Shown piece after piece: positions 46,201-58,213 of a stretch of 64,000 bases of DNA. Both the position numbers and the translations under genes were made by a program. Source of the DNA: Typha latifolia (taxonomy: Eukaryota > Streptophyta > Magnoliopsida > Poales > Typhaceae). Where the stretch lies: assembly GCA_019914945.1 (NCBI GenBank), contig CM034100.1:1253209-1317208 (forward strand). The letters run 5' to 3'. A model generated the notes under the pieces. That model did not search any database. It was not told the origin of the DNA and saw only the letters and a program-made list of their open reading frames with translations. Within the stretch, counting starts at the first letter, position 1; each line of letters begins with the position of its first letter.

Positions 46201-46501
46201 TTAGTGAGGTTGCAACAAAAATTCCTTGTCAAGACAGCTACCCAGTATCAAACACTTTAAGCCAAGCAATTAGCCAAGCACCAGGCCTTACCTACCGGTA
46301 ATTTCGCAAAACAATGCAACTATGACAGAGGCAGCCTTACCTAATTACTTGTAGGTTTCTCCTTCACAGGCATCAAAACCATGTCGGTAGAGGAGTATTC
46401 AGTAATCTACACAGGCAACACCTGCGAATAATAGGAATGAACATTGTGAGAGCTAACAGAAGGAGATAGCAAAATTGGAAATTGGGCTTCTTCATCAAGA
46501 A
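43294..46501. other. Intergenic, 3.2 kb
   Basis: Contains the PDC promoter at its left end, then very AT-rich DNA (43680-44000) resembling the AT-rich DNA near position 300. No intact gene is seen. A short minus-strand stretch at 44995-45105 reads like a helical protein tail but has an internal stop. The right end should hold the leader, and perhaps an upstream exon, of the CHUP1-like gene. Confidence 0.45.
43409..43473 (-). promoter_or_regulatory. PDC core promoter: TATA box and anaerobic-response cores
   Basis: On the minus strand a TATATATAG-type TATA box lies at about 43409-43418, roughly 120 bases before the PDC ATG. Upstream of it are two ARE cores: AAACCA in inverted sense at 43440-43445 and AAACCA (within CCAAACCACTG) on the coding strand at 43468-43473. 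AAACCA is the core of the anaerobic response element of maize Adh1 and similar genes. Confidence 0.55.
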
Positions 46502-48400
46502 ATGATGAGGGAGGAGGACACTCACATTGCAATACTGCGCAACAAGCTTGATGCATCACTCGAGAGAAACCGCTCCTTGGAGAAGGAAAACGAGCAATTG
46601 AGACAAGAGGTCCACCATATGAAAACACAAGTAGCACTGCTTCGAGGCCAAGATGCCGATAGGAGATCAATGCTGTGGAAGAAGTTGCCTGGATCCATCG
46701 GCGGCAATGGTTCTTCTCAGGAAAAGCCGATGGTTCATGATAATGGTGCAGAGGAAAATTTGGTAGGCTGCAATTCATATTCTAAGCAAGAAGTATCAGG
46801 ACCACCAATAATTAGTAGATCGCCAAGAGTGCCAAAGCCACCCCCAAGTCCTACATGCTTGCCTCCAACATCAAATATGCAAAAGGAATCATGGCTTCCT
46901 CCGCCACCGCCACCTCCTCCACTACCTTTAAGATCCCCGGGTGGCTCCATTAAGGCTGTCCGACGAGTACCGGAATTAGTAGAATTGTACCGATCACTAA
47001 CAAGAAAAGAAGGAAAAGCAGATATTAAAGCGGGCAGCATAGCAACTCCAGTAGCTACAAATGCTCGTGAAATGATTGGTGAGATTGAGAACAGATCGGC
47101 CTACCTTTTAGCTGTAAGCATATAAAACTCTGGAGTCAATTCAGTTGATCATGTAGCCAAATTTTCATTTAGTTAGTTAAGATGCTTTGAATTAGTACAG
47201 CCAATTTTCTGAATATGCATTTACACTATGTGGTTGAATTGAAATAGATCTGACTAAAACATGCTCAACAGATCAAGACAGATGTGGAAAACCAAGGCGA
47301 ATTCATCAATTTTCTAGCAAGGGAGGTACAAAATGCAGCGCACAAAGAGATAGCTGATGTTGAAGCATTTGTAAAGTGGCTGGACGAGGAATTATCCTAC
47401 CTGGTGGATGAAAGGGCAGTGCTAAAGCATTTTCCTCAATGGCCTGAGAAGAAAGCTGATGCAATGAGAGAAGCAGCTTTTGGATATAGAGATATCAAGA
47501 ACCTGGAATCTGAAGCATCAACATTCCAAGATGACAAAAGATTACCCACAGACATTTCTCTCAAACGCATGCAGACATTGCAGGACAAGTGAGAATACTA
47601 GTTGTGTGTTAGTCAAAAGCTATGTATATTCAAGTAAATGGAATGCCCTCATGCTTCTTTCTCTACTGCAGATTGGAACACAGTGTCCATAGTCTTGAAA
47701 GAGTGAGGGATACCGCAATCAGAAAGTACAGGGGTTTTAAGATTCCCTGGGAATGGATGCTTGACACTGGTATCATCACCCAAGTATGTGGTTTTACATC
47801 TTACTGTTTAAAAATAGATATATGACAATAGAAGTACACTACTCAATTTTTATACTACATACTATTACCGATGCTTGCGTAGAACTTTAACTTGCAGTTA
47901 GTCTTCAATTTTTATACTACATGGCTCCATGCTATTACCGATGCTTGCGAAGAACATTAACCTGCACTTAGTCATAAAGACACAAGCTAAAATAGTCAAG
48001 AGAACTACACTTGCATTCTTCATTCAGATTATGGAGAGTGAAATGATCTAATCTTGGTTTTCTCAGAGCAGAAGATTATAACTTGGGAATTCACTTATCC
48101 TGATTTCCTGTTGTGCAGCTAAAGTTGGGCTCCATGAAACTTGCCAAAGGATACATGACTCGAGTTGTAACAGCAGTGAAAACAGATTCACTCTCAGATG
48201 ATGAGGAATTAACTTTACGGGGTGTTCGTTTTGCTTTCCGAGTGCACCAGGTAGCCTCCTCCTATAGCCTTATTTCTTTGTTTGTAATTTTTGATACCTA
48301 CTAACATCAGGAGTGAGGACCCTTCCAGTTTGTTGGTGGATTTGATGAGGATGGACGGCATGCTTTCCAGGAACTGAAAAAGTTAGCAAGCAAGTCATAA
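46502..48400 (+). CDS. CHUP1/IPGA1-like protein
   Basis: A plant-specific protein of the CHUP1 family, which includes the actin-binding chloroplast positioning factor CHUP1 and the microtubule-associated IPGA1. Exons 46502-47113, 47272-47588, 47672-47783, 48119-48250 and 48329-48400 give 414 residues. An N-terminal coiled coil (about 5-50: LRNKLDASLERNRSLEKENE) is followed by a Ser/Pro linker, a run of eight prolines (133-140), and the conserved C-terminal domain: VRRVPELVELYRSLTRKE, ENRSAYLLA, FVKWLDEELSYLVDERAVLKHF, FKIPWEWMLDTGI, LKLGSMKLAKGYM and GVRFAFRVHQ. The long N-terminal half of CHUP1, with its membrane anchor, is absent. The open frame extends upstream as KEIAKLEIGLLHQE without an ATG, preceded by an AG acceptor-like site at 46459, so an upstream exon may exist and the true start is uncertain. 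Confidence 0.87.
47843..47973. repeat. Tandem duplication in a CHUP1-like intron
   Basis: Within the intron 47784-48118, copy 1 (47843-47905) and copy 2 (47906-47973) share CAATTTTTATACTACAT, CTATTACCGATGCTTGCG and the GAAC-TTAAC-TGCA-TTAGTC pattern. They differ by four or so substitutions and an insertion of about nine bases in copy 2. Confidence 0.85.
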
Positions 48401-51176
48401 CCAGAAGACTACTCTTTCATATTTATATTTACAGAAGCAATACTGAGGCTCAAAGCCGAACTCAAAAGGTTTTACTAGTAAGCCAAATTAACATTATGTA
48501 AATCAAGAACTGGTTCTCTGGATCGTTGCTATCCATATTTGCCAGATATGAACTAGCTATTCTATACTACCATTGAATACTCAATTCCTTATATCATATA
48601 TATTCACATTGCATGCATCCCTGACTAGTTGGTATCTCACATCTCTTTGTCCTTCATGTTTTAAGATGGGAAGGAAGACTATGATCAGTAATGTGAACTT
48701 CAACTAGGTATAAGATTCATAGAGCCTAACTAGTAAAACCATCAGCCAGTTTGTGGATCCTGAACAAACTTGTCCAGATGATTTTTTTTTTCATATCTAG
48801 GTAATGGGTTCTAGATCAGGATCAACAAATTGAACTTCAAATTGGATGAATCATGGTAGTATCACAGTATCAACATAAGCTCCAAATTGAAAGATATGAC
48901 AAAAGCATGTACTGTTACTCTATCAGGAACAAGTTAAACATTGAGAAGAATAACATTTGGGAAGGATCAAATATGACTTCCTAAATCTACTCTCTCCTGT
49001 ATCTTGTGATGAACTTCATATCAGCCAAAGGATAAGTACTCTTAATTTTCAGAGGGAAGTGCATTCATGTGTACTAAGCATCTTCAGATACTTAAAAATC
49101 TCTAAAGCCAATCAAGCTGCAAGAGTGTTGAATGTGTCAAGTTCATCAAAACATATACTTGTTGTGCTCTAAACAACTAATCTGATAGTGCATCCTAAAG
49201 AAAATTTTCGTTACTATATAATTAGCTTTATCAGACAATTGGTCTGCCCATAGTCAGCCAAGGCGGGGACAGAGGAGGCATGATATACTCACCCTTAACC
49301 AATTACCAGAAGGTTGTCACCCTCCCTTGATTGCCACGCTAGGTGGTGCCCTCTAGTTAGCTTAATTAGAATAAAAACTGAATAAGAATTTACATATGAA
49401 AGAATACATTACTCTAGTTTACACAAGGAAAGTATATAGGAGAGAGCAAAATGGCATTCCCTTGAATGTATAATCTCTTTTCTTGAACATTAGTGATATG
49501 CAAATAAGATGAATCTATTCTAAGACTAAATCCAGTGGGTTCCATGAAGCACAGATCACATACGAGAATCTGCAATGTCATAAAAATGGAATAGGCATCA
49601 ATAAAACTATCCGACATATCTTGTAAATCACTAATCTAACGCACACTTAGTAACTCATCTACTAGAAGAAGAAGAAGAAAAGAAAAAGAATCAGTAGGAT
49701 TGTAGTTGTTACTGAGCAATCTAAATACTCATTAGAAGGTGGCGATATCATAACATGCAGTCAGTCATTTTATCGAACATATAAGCTTCACCTTTATAAA
49801 TTACTTACATAGATGTAAAAGCAAAAGCTTTCCCCAACTAAAATTTTTGTTTGCTGACAGGAACAAAATAAGAACTCATAAGCTGAGACAAATTTCAGTG
49901 CATATAATCAGCAGAACAAAAGGGAATTTGTTGGTAAACCAAACACCCATTTATCTCCATGTTAACCCACCCAATAATTTGCACCGAATTCAGAAAAAAG
50001 AAGATGTGCATGCTACTACTGATATAGAATGACATATAACAGGCTATGCATAGTAAGTTCCAAGCAAATTTACCAAACCAAACACAAAAATGGAAAATGC
50101 ACTCAGAGGTCTTGGTGCCATTACGAATAAAGTTTTACCTATCAGAGAAGCCAATAACACTAAGAATTCCACTCGGGAAGATGGTATCCATTTCAATGGT
50201 AAATAGAAACATCCGTGGAGCTTTTGACCAAACTAGTTCTCTTCCAAATTTTTTTCAATCAAGATGAATTATTCTCAAACTTATTATCAAATAGAGTCTA
50301 ATTCATTATAGTCATAATAAAAATATTGAATATATATATATTCTTAATTTAATCTTTCAGTAATTAAAGCAAAAAATGCCTGAAGATAAAAATATTAAAT
50401 AGTTCAGCATTTTTGTTAGGGTTACAGTAAATTAGACTCGACATCCGAATTAATAATAAGTTTAAGTGACAATTTATTTCGATAAAAAAAATATAAAATG
50501 GCCTAATTTAGTCAAAAACTCAACATCTGTGTGAGTGAGATCAATTGAGCTCGAATGTAACTGTCATAGAAACAAACCAAAAGGTGTCAGCCGAGGCTCA
50601 AACTAGGCTGCGCTAGACAAGCCCGACATCGAGGCCTTCTCGTAGTTCCATAAGCCCACCGTTGCGTTAATGCATCGATCTTAATCACGAGAGCACGAGA
50701 TTAAAATAGGAACACTATCATAGCATCAGATGTGCACTATCGACAGTTAAAAAGAAAAAAGATTGCGTTAAACGTAAAGTGATACTTAGAATGTAAGAAT
50801 TGCTGTTATTAAACAATTTAAACTTTAGAAGTCAAAAATATGCTGCTATGGTGGAAGACCACCGAACAATGCATTGGATCCACCTCTATAAGACACCTAA
50901 GTCTTCCTTATTAGGCCACGCTCAACTTCTTCATGAAACTTTGCCCGTGGAGGTGGTCCTCCAACTATAAAACATTGTTAAAACGCCTTTTATAAAGGAC
51001 TAGGAAGAACTAACAAAGATACAAGAAAAGGAAACAAAAAATTTAAAGATAAATAATCCTATCACTAGATTCACCGCCCCTCATTGTCAGAACTTGCCGC
51101 TGGTCATGTAATGCGGCTTTATTGTCTGCAATATTCACACTTATAAAGACCAAATTCCAAATCCAAGTGTCTTAAG

Positions 51177-51216
<40 letters not shown>

Positions 51217-51442
51217 AGTTGCAATTTTATTAATGGTCACTCTAATCTCCTATTAAGAACTTCCATACATGGCCAAATCCCCGTCTCTTTCCATCAAACG
51301 CGTTTTCTATTCATCTCCTTCTCTCGTCTTCTCTTTGCTTTCCGGTTACCACGCGGTTGGCCACCACCTCGTCCATGGCTTCTGCCGCTCCTGAGTTCAA
51401 TTCCGTTCAACTCCTTCCGTTTCTGCCCTATTCCTTCCTCCA
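48401..51442. other. Intergenic, 3.0 kb
   Basis: The first part is the CHUP1-like 3' flank. The remainder is AT-rich with short ORFs that show no recognisable product. A (TA)n tract lies at 51179-51213, about 230 bases before the receptor-like protein gene. I see no clear mobile-element ends or RNA gene. Confidence 0.45.
51179..51213. repeat. (TA)n microsatellite upstream of the receptor-like protein
   Basis: Seventeen AT dinucleotides in the promoter region of the downstream receptor-like protein gene. Confidence 0.95.
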
Positions 51443-54400
51443 ATGAGTTGCCGTCACAGCCGCTTCCTCCTCCTCGTTTGCATTGCTCTCGTGTTCTTGT
51501 GCTTAGCAAGTGAGCTCACCGCTGCCGATCTATGCCTCCCGGACCAGAGCTCCGCTCTCTTACAGCTAAAGCGAAGCTTCTCCTCCTCCAAGCTCGCATC
51601 TTGGCGACTCGGCACCGATTGCTGCAACTGGGATGGGATCGTCTGCGATCAGGGAACCGGTCAGGTCACCGCCCTTGACCTCAGCAATCGCTCCATCTCT
51701 GGTGAGCTTGGTTCCAGCCTCTTCAATCTAACCTCCCTTCGGTATCTCAACCTTGCTTACAACCTGTTCGACCAAATCCCCCTGCCGGCTTCTGGCTTTG
51801 GGAAGCTATCTAATATCACTTACCTCAACCTCTCCAATTCCGGCTTCATCGGCCAAGTACCTGGCGACATCGCCCACCTCACCAATTTGATTTCGCTCGA
51901 TCTTTCTACATTCTATCTCAATGAGGAGCCTAACTCTTCCATAACGCTCCAAGACCCAAACCTCGGAAAATTGATTGCCAACCTTAGCAATCTACAGAAG
52001 CTTTATCTTGATGGTGTTAATATCTCGGCCGATGGGCTCGAGTGGTGCAGAGTGATTTCAGAGTCGGCACCTGGCCTTCGTGAGCTGAGCTTGACAGGCT
52101 GTTCTCTTGGGGGGCCGATAGACTCGTCGCTCTCCCGCCTTCGGATGCTGTCTAAACTCTGCCTTGATCAGAATATCTTGAGCTCCAGCGTACCAGAATT
52201 CTTTGCTGAGTTCTCGTACTTGACTGTGCTTCGACTCAGTTCTTGTGGGCTTAATGGGGTGTTCCCTGGTAGGATATTTCAGCTCAGGAATTTGACAGTT
52301 ATTGATGCATCAGAGAATCCTATGCTCTCTGGTCAGTTTCCGGAGTTCCCAAAAGGCAGCGCTTTGGAAAGTTTGGTTCTTTCTAACACCAACTTCTCTG
52401 GGGGTATACACGAGTCAGTTGGCAATCTCAAGTCGTTAAGAAAATTGCAGCTTATGAGTTGCAATTTCTATGGAGCGATACCATCTTCGCTAGAAAATCT
52501 TACACATCTTGTTCATTTGGACCTTTCTGGCAATAATTTTAGTGGTAAGATTCCCTCCGTTACGCAGTGGCATGGAATATCTGATATTATCTTGACTAAT
52601 AATAGGCTGACTGGGTCACTTCCTTCTTCCGAGGAATTTATGGGGCTTTGGAATCTTACCAAGATTGATCTGCGGAATAATTCGCTCCTTGGCTCGATTC
52701 CTGTGTCTCTGTTTGCTCTCCCTTCTTTGCAGCTTTTAGTGCTTTCACAGAATCATTTCTCAGGTCATCTGAAGTTCTCAAATGCATCCTCTACGTTGCA
52801 GACTGTCGATCTAAGTAATAACAACCTCCAGGGACCGATCCCAAAGTCGGTGTTTCAACTCTTAGGACTGAGAGTTCTAGTACTTGCATCAAACAATTTC
52901 AGTGGCATATTGGAAATAGGTATGTTTCAGAGCCTGAGGAATCTCTCTAAGTTGGATCTCTCAAGCAATATCCTTTCGATTGTAGAGGGAGATGGTAACT
53001 CTTCATTCGCTTTGTTCCCCAAGATCAGAACATTGTCATTGGTATCTTGCAATCTTACAAAGCTCCCTGGTTTCTTGAGATATCAAGATGGAATGAGCAG
53101 TCTGGACCTGTCAAATAACAAGATTTCTGGTGCCATACCCAATTGGATATGGAACATTGGAGAAAGTAGTTACAGTTATTTGAATCTCTCTTACAACATG
53201 TTTACGAGTGTGGAAGGACCTCTTCCTAATCTCTCTGCCATTCCAACGATGGTTCTTGATTTCCAGTCAAACATGCTTCAGGGATCTCTTCCTCTCCCTC
53301 CACCAAACACTATTGTCATGGATTACTCCAACAACAACTTCATGTCTTCTATACCGTCCAACTTCACCTTATATCTTAGTTACACTGTCTTCTTTTCAAT
53401 GTCCAACAATAATCTCACAGGAGAAATTCCTCATTCAATCTGTAATGCTAGCTATCTGCAAGTTCTCGATCTTTCAAATAATAGTTTGAGTGGTTCAATC
53501 CCATCTTGCCTTTTGAAAGGAAACAATGATCTGCGGATACTGAATTTGAGAGATAACCTGTTTAGTGGAACCTTGCCACAAGATATTAGCAAGGGATGTG
53601 TGCTTCGGACAATAAATCTCAACAGAAACAAGTTGGAAGGGAAGTTGCCCAGGTCTCTGGCAAACTGTGATATGCTAGAGGTTCTAGACATTGGCAACAA
53701 TCACATAGTTGGCACATTTCCATATTTTCTGGGAAATCTATCACAGTTGCGAGTCCTTGTTCTGAGGTCAAATGGATTCTATGGCCCAATATTAAATCCT
53801 CCAGCAAGCCAATTGATCAATCCCACCTTTCCGACATTACAGATCTTTGATATCTCATCCAACCATTTCAATGGCAGCTTGCCATCAGGGTACTTCAAAT
53901 ATCTGAAGGCAATGATGGTCGGTTCAGATTCTAGCCGCAACACAGTGGGATTCAGCTATCTGGATTTTGGTCCACCCCACTATTACCAGAACTCAGTGAC
54001 AGTCACGATCAAAGGCCTGGAAGTTAATCTAGTAAAGATCTTGATGATCTTCACATCCCTTCATCTCTCAAGCAATGGATTTGAGGGTAGCATCCCTGAC
54101 GATATTGGGGAACTCAAGCTTCTCTATTTGCTAAACATGTCACACAACTCCCTCAAAGGGGAAATCCCTTACCAGCTAGGGGAACTAGTGCAGCTCGAGT
54201 CATTGGATCTCTCTTCAAACCAACTCTCAGGACAGATTCCTCAAGAGCTGACTGCACTTACCTTCCTCTCTTACTTAAATCTCTCATACAACAACTTGGC
54301 AGGAAGGATACCACAGGTCCAGCAATTCCTTACATTCTCAAACACTTCATTTCTAGGGAATGAAGGGTTGTGTGGGTTGCCGTTGTCGAAGCAATGCAGT

Positions 54401-54775
54401 GCAACAACTGCAGTGCCTGTTTCAAAGTCAAAACTTTCAGCTCTTATGTCATCAATAAACCTAAATTGGCAATTCATATTTACTGGAGTGGGCTTCGGTG
54501 GGGGCTTGGCAATGGTGTTGGGTCCTCTGATGATGTGGAGCAAGGGGAAGAGTTGGTACAACAAGCATGTAGATTCAATGCTTTTGGCCATCCTACCGGT
54601 GTGGCTTTGTAACACCTGTGGAAATGGAAAAGTGGGAGCTGAGGGGGATAATGATCCCATGGAGGAGGAAGAGAAAGTGCCGAATTTCTGTCTCTTTTGT
54701 ACTGGATTAGAATTTTCTGAAGAGAGGATCATTATACGTCATGTAGAATGCTCTTGTCATACATTAGATGAGTAG
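51443..54775 (+). CDS. LRR receptor-like protein (RLP, Ve1/Cf-type)
   Basis: A cell-surface receptor without kinase domain, 1110 residues in one exon. A signal peptide (about 1-28, FLLLVCIALVFLCLASELTA) precedes the LRR N-cap with its paired Cys motif (LCLPDQSSALLQLK and TDCCNWDGIVCD). About 30 leucine-rich repeats follow, many with the plant LxGxIP signature (for example LSGSIPSCLL, LEGKLPRSLANC), interrupted near residue 815-860 by a non-LRR island (around YYQNSVTVTIKGLE) before the last four repeats, as in the RLP family. A membrane span lies at about 1010-1032 (FIFTGVGFGGGLAMVLGPLM). The short acidic cytosolic tail ends with a Cys motif, FCLFC...CSCH. Family members include resistance receptors such as Ve1 and Cf-9 that signal with SOBIR1/BAK1. 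The ligand is unknown; no frameshift is seen. Confidence 0.94.
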   Translation: MSCRHSRFLLLVCIALVFLCLASELTAADLCLPDQSSALLQLKRSFSSSKLASWRLGTDCCNWDGIVCDQGTGQVTALDLSNRSISGELGSSLFNLTSLRYLNLAYNLFDQIPLPASGFGKLSNITYLNLSNSGFIGQVPGDIAHLTNLISLDLSTFYLNEEPNSSITLQDPNLGKLIANLSNLQKLYLDGVNISADGLEWCRVISESAPGLRELSLTGCSLGGPIDSSLSRLRMLSKLCLDQNILSSSVPEFFAEFSYLTVLRLSSCGLNGVFPGRIFQLRNLTVIDASENPMLSGQFPEFPKGSALESLVLSNTNFSGGIHESVGNLKSLRKLQLMSCNFYGAIPSSLENLTHLVHLDLSGNNFSGKIPSVTQWHGISDIILTNNRLTGSLPSSEEFMGLWNLTKIDLRNNSLLGSIPVSLFALPSLQLLVLSQNHFSGHLKFSNASSTLQTVDLSNNNLQGPIPKSVFQLLGLRVLVLASNNFSGILEIGMFQSLRNLSKLDLSSNILSIVEGDGNSSFALFPKIRTLSLVSCNLTKLPGFLRYQDGMSSLDLSNNKISGAIPNWIWNIGESSYSYLNLSYNMFTSVEGPLPNLSAIPTMVLDFQSNMLQGSLPLPPPNTIVMDYSNNNFMSSIPSNFTLYLSYTVFFSMSNNNLTGEIPHSICNASYLQVLDLSNNSLSGSIPSCLLKGNNDLRILNLRDNLFSGTLPQDISKGCVLRTINLNRNKLEGKLPRSLANCDMLEVLDIGNNHIVGTFPYFLGNLSQLRVLVLRSNGFYGPILNPPASQLINPTFPTLQIFDISSNHFNGSLPSGYFKYLKAMMVGSDSSRNTVGFSYLDFGPPHYYQNSVTVTIKGLEVNLVKILMIFTSLHLSSNGFEGSIPDDIGELKLLYLLNMSHNSLKGEIPYQLGELVQLESLDLSSNQLSGQIPQELTALTFLSYLNLSYNNLAGRIPQVQQFLTFSNTSFLGNEGLCGLPLSKQCSATTAVPVSKSKLSALMSSINLNWQFIFTGVGFGGGLAMVLGPLMMWSKGKSWYNKHVDSMLLAILPVWLCNTCGNGKVGAEGDNDPMEEEEKVPNFCLFCTGLEFSEERIIIRHVECSCHTLDE

Positions 54776-55917
54776 TCTTGAGAGTTCTCTGTACATAGAT
54801 GCTAAAGTCAATACATGAAAGTAATAGGAAGTTTTCTATTGTTCAAAAATACAGACGCTCTTCTTGACAATTCTTTGTGAAGAAGATGCTTCCAAATTGT
54901 GAATTTGTCTCATGTTGGACTTTGTCTTATATGATAGGTGATCCTGAAGCAGGTCCTACCTAAACTTGACCAGTAGCTTCTTTGACAACCAGATCTACAA
55001 CTGTTCGCTTTTAGTATTTTTATTACATAGAGATCCTCTTTTAGTATTTTGCTCTATTTTATAAAGTCCAAACCATCACTATTGGTATCTTTGTCAAGGG
55101 TCCATATCTCAGTGCTATTGTTCACTATTAGAAGGTCCAGCAGCTGCACTCATATTCCAAGCCCTCGCAAATTTCGTTCCATTTTCTTTGTGTTGATCAG
55201 TGTGCCATTTAGTGTTCCCATGCAGCAGACGCTAATTGCTATTTGATGACCAGCAACAATAGAATTATGTTCAAAGAATAAAAGCACCAACTTGTTTGTT
55301 GGCATCTGTACTTTGTGGTAATTCTCGACATAAATAGCATTTGTCGCAAGAACTTGGTGAAATGGACATCCTTCTTTAGAAGCATTAACAAGGCATTATT
55401 TTTCCTTCACCAAAAAATAGAAAAAGAAAACAGAAGAACTGTACAAACAGAAGATGAAAAGCCCACACCTAATATATCTTTTACTCTTCCACCACTTCAC
55501 TTTCCTTTTGGACTGATATCTAATTTATGGCAGTGATCATACAACATACAGTGTAATAGTTCCAATTGCAGGTTCTAGAACTCAATATTTCCAATCCGTT
55601 CATATTTAACAAACATTTCATGAAAGGTATGCGAGAACTGAAAAAGGGTTGCCCTGTAGGTAAAATAACCAAAAATGAGAAGTGGATATACAAAATGGAA
55701 CAACCTCAACATATCTACAGATATTATCATGCAGAACTATTCATCCTTATCCAAAAAAAAAAAAAAAATCCACTTTGAGCTAGTCTGGAGAATATGATGC
55801 ACTAGAAATGAAATTACCCATTAAACATAATGGAGAGTCATAGGTGGTCTAAGACTGAAGATCATGCAATTCTGTCATAAATTATTGTTCATCAAAATAG
55901 ACTATGACAACAGAATT
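54776..55917. other. Intergenic between convergent RLP and ZIP genes
   Basis: About 1.1 kb of 3' flanks of two genes that converge. No coding ORF is credible; a poly-A run lies at about 55755-55769. Confidence 0.5.
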
Positions 55918-58213
55918 CTAAGCCCAAAGTGCTAGTATAGACATCGAAGTAGATCCCAGTACTAATGCTATGTATGAGGCCTTCTTTAATCGGGGATCTG
56001 AGGACATTGTTTTGTTGTGAAAGAAATCTAGAGCAATTAAATCCACAAGTCCCATATATATTAGTATTCCAGAAGAGAGTGAACCCAACAGTCCTTCTGA
56101 TATGAGCGCATTTGGACTGCTATCGTCATAGCCTGTCAAATAGAAGATGATCATTCCCAACACAATCCCCATTGGTGTAGTCACTGAGAACATTATGCAC
56201 ATGTAACCAACTGTTCCCAATCCGAAGCCAGCCTGCAATCAACATGACATCATGTCAATTATTCAGCACGACTAACTTAAAGTGGAAGAGATGAGATATA
56301 TTTCTTTTTAGCATGTTAGGAGATTTTGCAAATGCTCATATGTCCACAAGAATGAGATTGACCTGTGAACTACACCTAATCATATAATGAAGACCCTACT
56401 TATGCTCAATATATGGTGTACTATACTTAACCTAACTTTTACTAACAATTAAGCTTGAAAAGGAAAGCATTAACAATTGGTGATATTGCTTGGTGGCTCT
56501 TTAGCCTGCATGCTTGACACATTCGATGCCATTTCCTATGTGCATACATATATATAAGTAAACAAGAAAATGAAAATAAAGTAAAGTGAGAGATAAACTA
56601 GAGGAAAGTTGGTGGGGTGGAAAGCAGACGGATGGAGAAAGATTGGCTTGCAACACCAGACAAGGATAACTTTCTTCTTTGTTGTCAATTAAACAGAAAC
56701 AGAAATCTTCCACTTCATGCCAATTGTACTCTTCACTAGGTAACCTCGCAATACGAAATTAAGAATGTAGTGACAGATTAAAAAATATTAAACACCATTC
56801 GAGGAATTTTTTAATGTCCACTAAACACTCTTTACATGAATTGGGGTCCCCAGCTTCTTGGTTAAGACAAACTTTAGCTGGTTGCAAAATATATGCTACA
56901 TACAGAGTAAAGACATATTGGCTGCACCATTCTTGCATGAAACCTTCACTGGATAGAAAGTCCCCCAAGAGGACCATGCATTTGGAGTTGCTTAAATAAA
57001 GGCTAACCAGTATTTCAATATTTCTGAATATCTTAAACTAATGAGATCATTAGCTACATGAAGTATTAGTTGATCATATATCTTAGGAGTTGGAAGCATC
57101 AAAACAATCTTCGGTTCCTTATTGCACAAATTCCTCTAGTCTTAAGTCATGAATATAGGATTATAGAAACCAAAACAAACTGTAATTCCTAATCCTACCA
57201 AGTACCAACAAAGTAGCATTCAAGCTTAGTACATTATGTACTTAATCGGATTCTTCCTTGATCCAGGAGGACCAAGAAGACCAATTTGAGCACCTATCCA
57301 GGTGTAGAAGAGCAATTCTTAAACCCCTAGGCTAATTTCTCAACAAACTCCCATTGAGCTCAATAAATTCCAATTTTGAGAGGAAAAAAAGAACCCAACG
57401 ATGATAATGGTTCCCCATATCTGGTGAAGAAGACACAAAAAAGAAAAAAGAAAAAATCAATCTTTAAGTTTAATTTGAAGTGAGTTTCGCTTCTTTTACC
57501 TGGGCGATGCATCCACCAAGGCCCATCCCTTCAAAAATTTGATGGAAAGCAAGCGCCACAACGAGCGGCCTAATAGCGCACTGGTTCTGCGACATCCCCA
57601 TGGTCACCCCAATGATCACCGAGTGGAAGACAATCCCTATCTCTAACACCTGTGACACCATCCTCTGCTTGAACTTCGCCAATCTCTCCTCCTCCCCTTC
57701 ATCCACCACCACCTCGAGATTACCACCATGGGCGTGACAGCCCACGGGCACGACTACCTCTGGCTCCAAGTTTCCAGCTTTTTTAGTACTCACTTCGTGG
57801 AATTCGATGGGAGTATAGTTTTGGTGCTCTCCGGCGGCGTGGGAGGTAGCGAAAAGGTCAACAAGGAGGGCGAGGAGGGCGCCAATAAGGCAGACGAGGC
57901 CGGAGAAGGGGAAGTCGCGCCACGGGTGGCGGGAGGCCAGTTGGCAGTCGGCGAGCGCGGCGAAGGCATCGGGGAGGACGTGGACGAGGGCGGTGGAGAG
58001 GATGACGCCGGCAGCGAAGCACTTAATGAGGAGCAAAGCGCGGGCATAGAGGGGCTTCCCCTCGAAGAAGCGTGCAAGCGCCACGGGGGCAGAGATGCCG
58101 GCGGCGCTTGTGGCGAGGATTACGACGAGGGAGATGAGCTTGAGGTGGGACGCGGCGGCGGCGTCGCGGCAAAACTGGTTCCGAGTCTGGTCCGCGACGG
58201 CGCAGCCCGACAT
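55918..58213 (-). CDS. ZIP-family metal transporter (ZIP6-like)
   Basis: A membrane carrier moving zinc, iron or related divalent metals into the cytosol. Two exons, 58213-57500 and 56232-55918, separated by a 1267-base intron, give 342 residues, the same size class as Arabidopsis ZIP6. The topology is three N-terminal membrane spans (about 25-48, 58-85, 104-124), a variable cytosolic loop (125-180) with only a short His motif (CHAHGG, 159-164) and an acidic end, then five more spans. The metal-site helices are visible: [12 protein letters not shown] (197-208, His197) and [11 protein letters not shown] (224-234, His224, Glu228). The second exon ends in a short tail, ILALWA, as in other ZIPs. 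The first exon is strongly GC-rich, while the last is AT-rich. Metal specificity cannot be told from the sequence. Confidence 0.94.

Noticed and set aside
46475..46501. Start of the CHUP1-like protein at 46475
   Set aside because: The codon there is TTG, not ATG. The first ATG is 46502, or translation begins in an unseen upstream exon.
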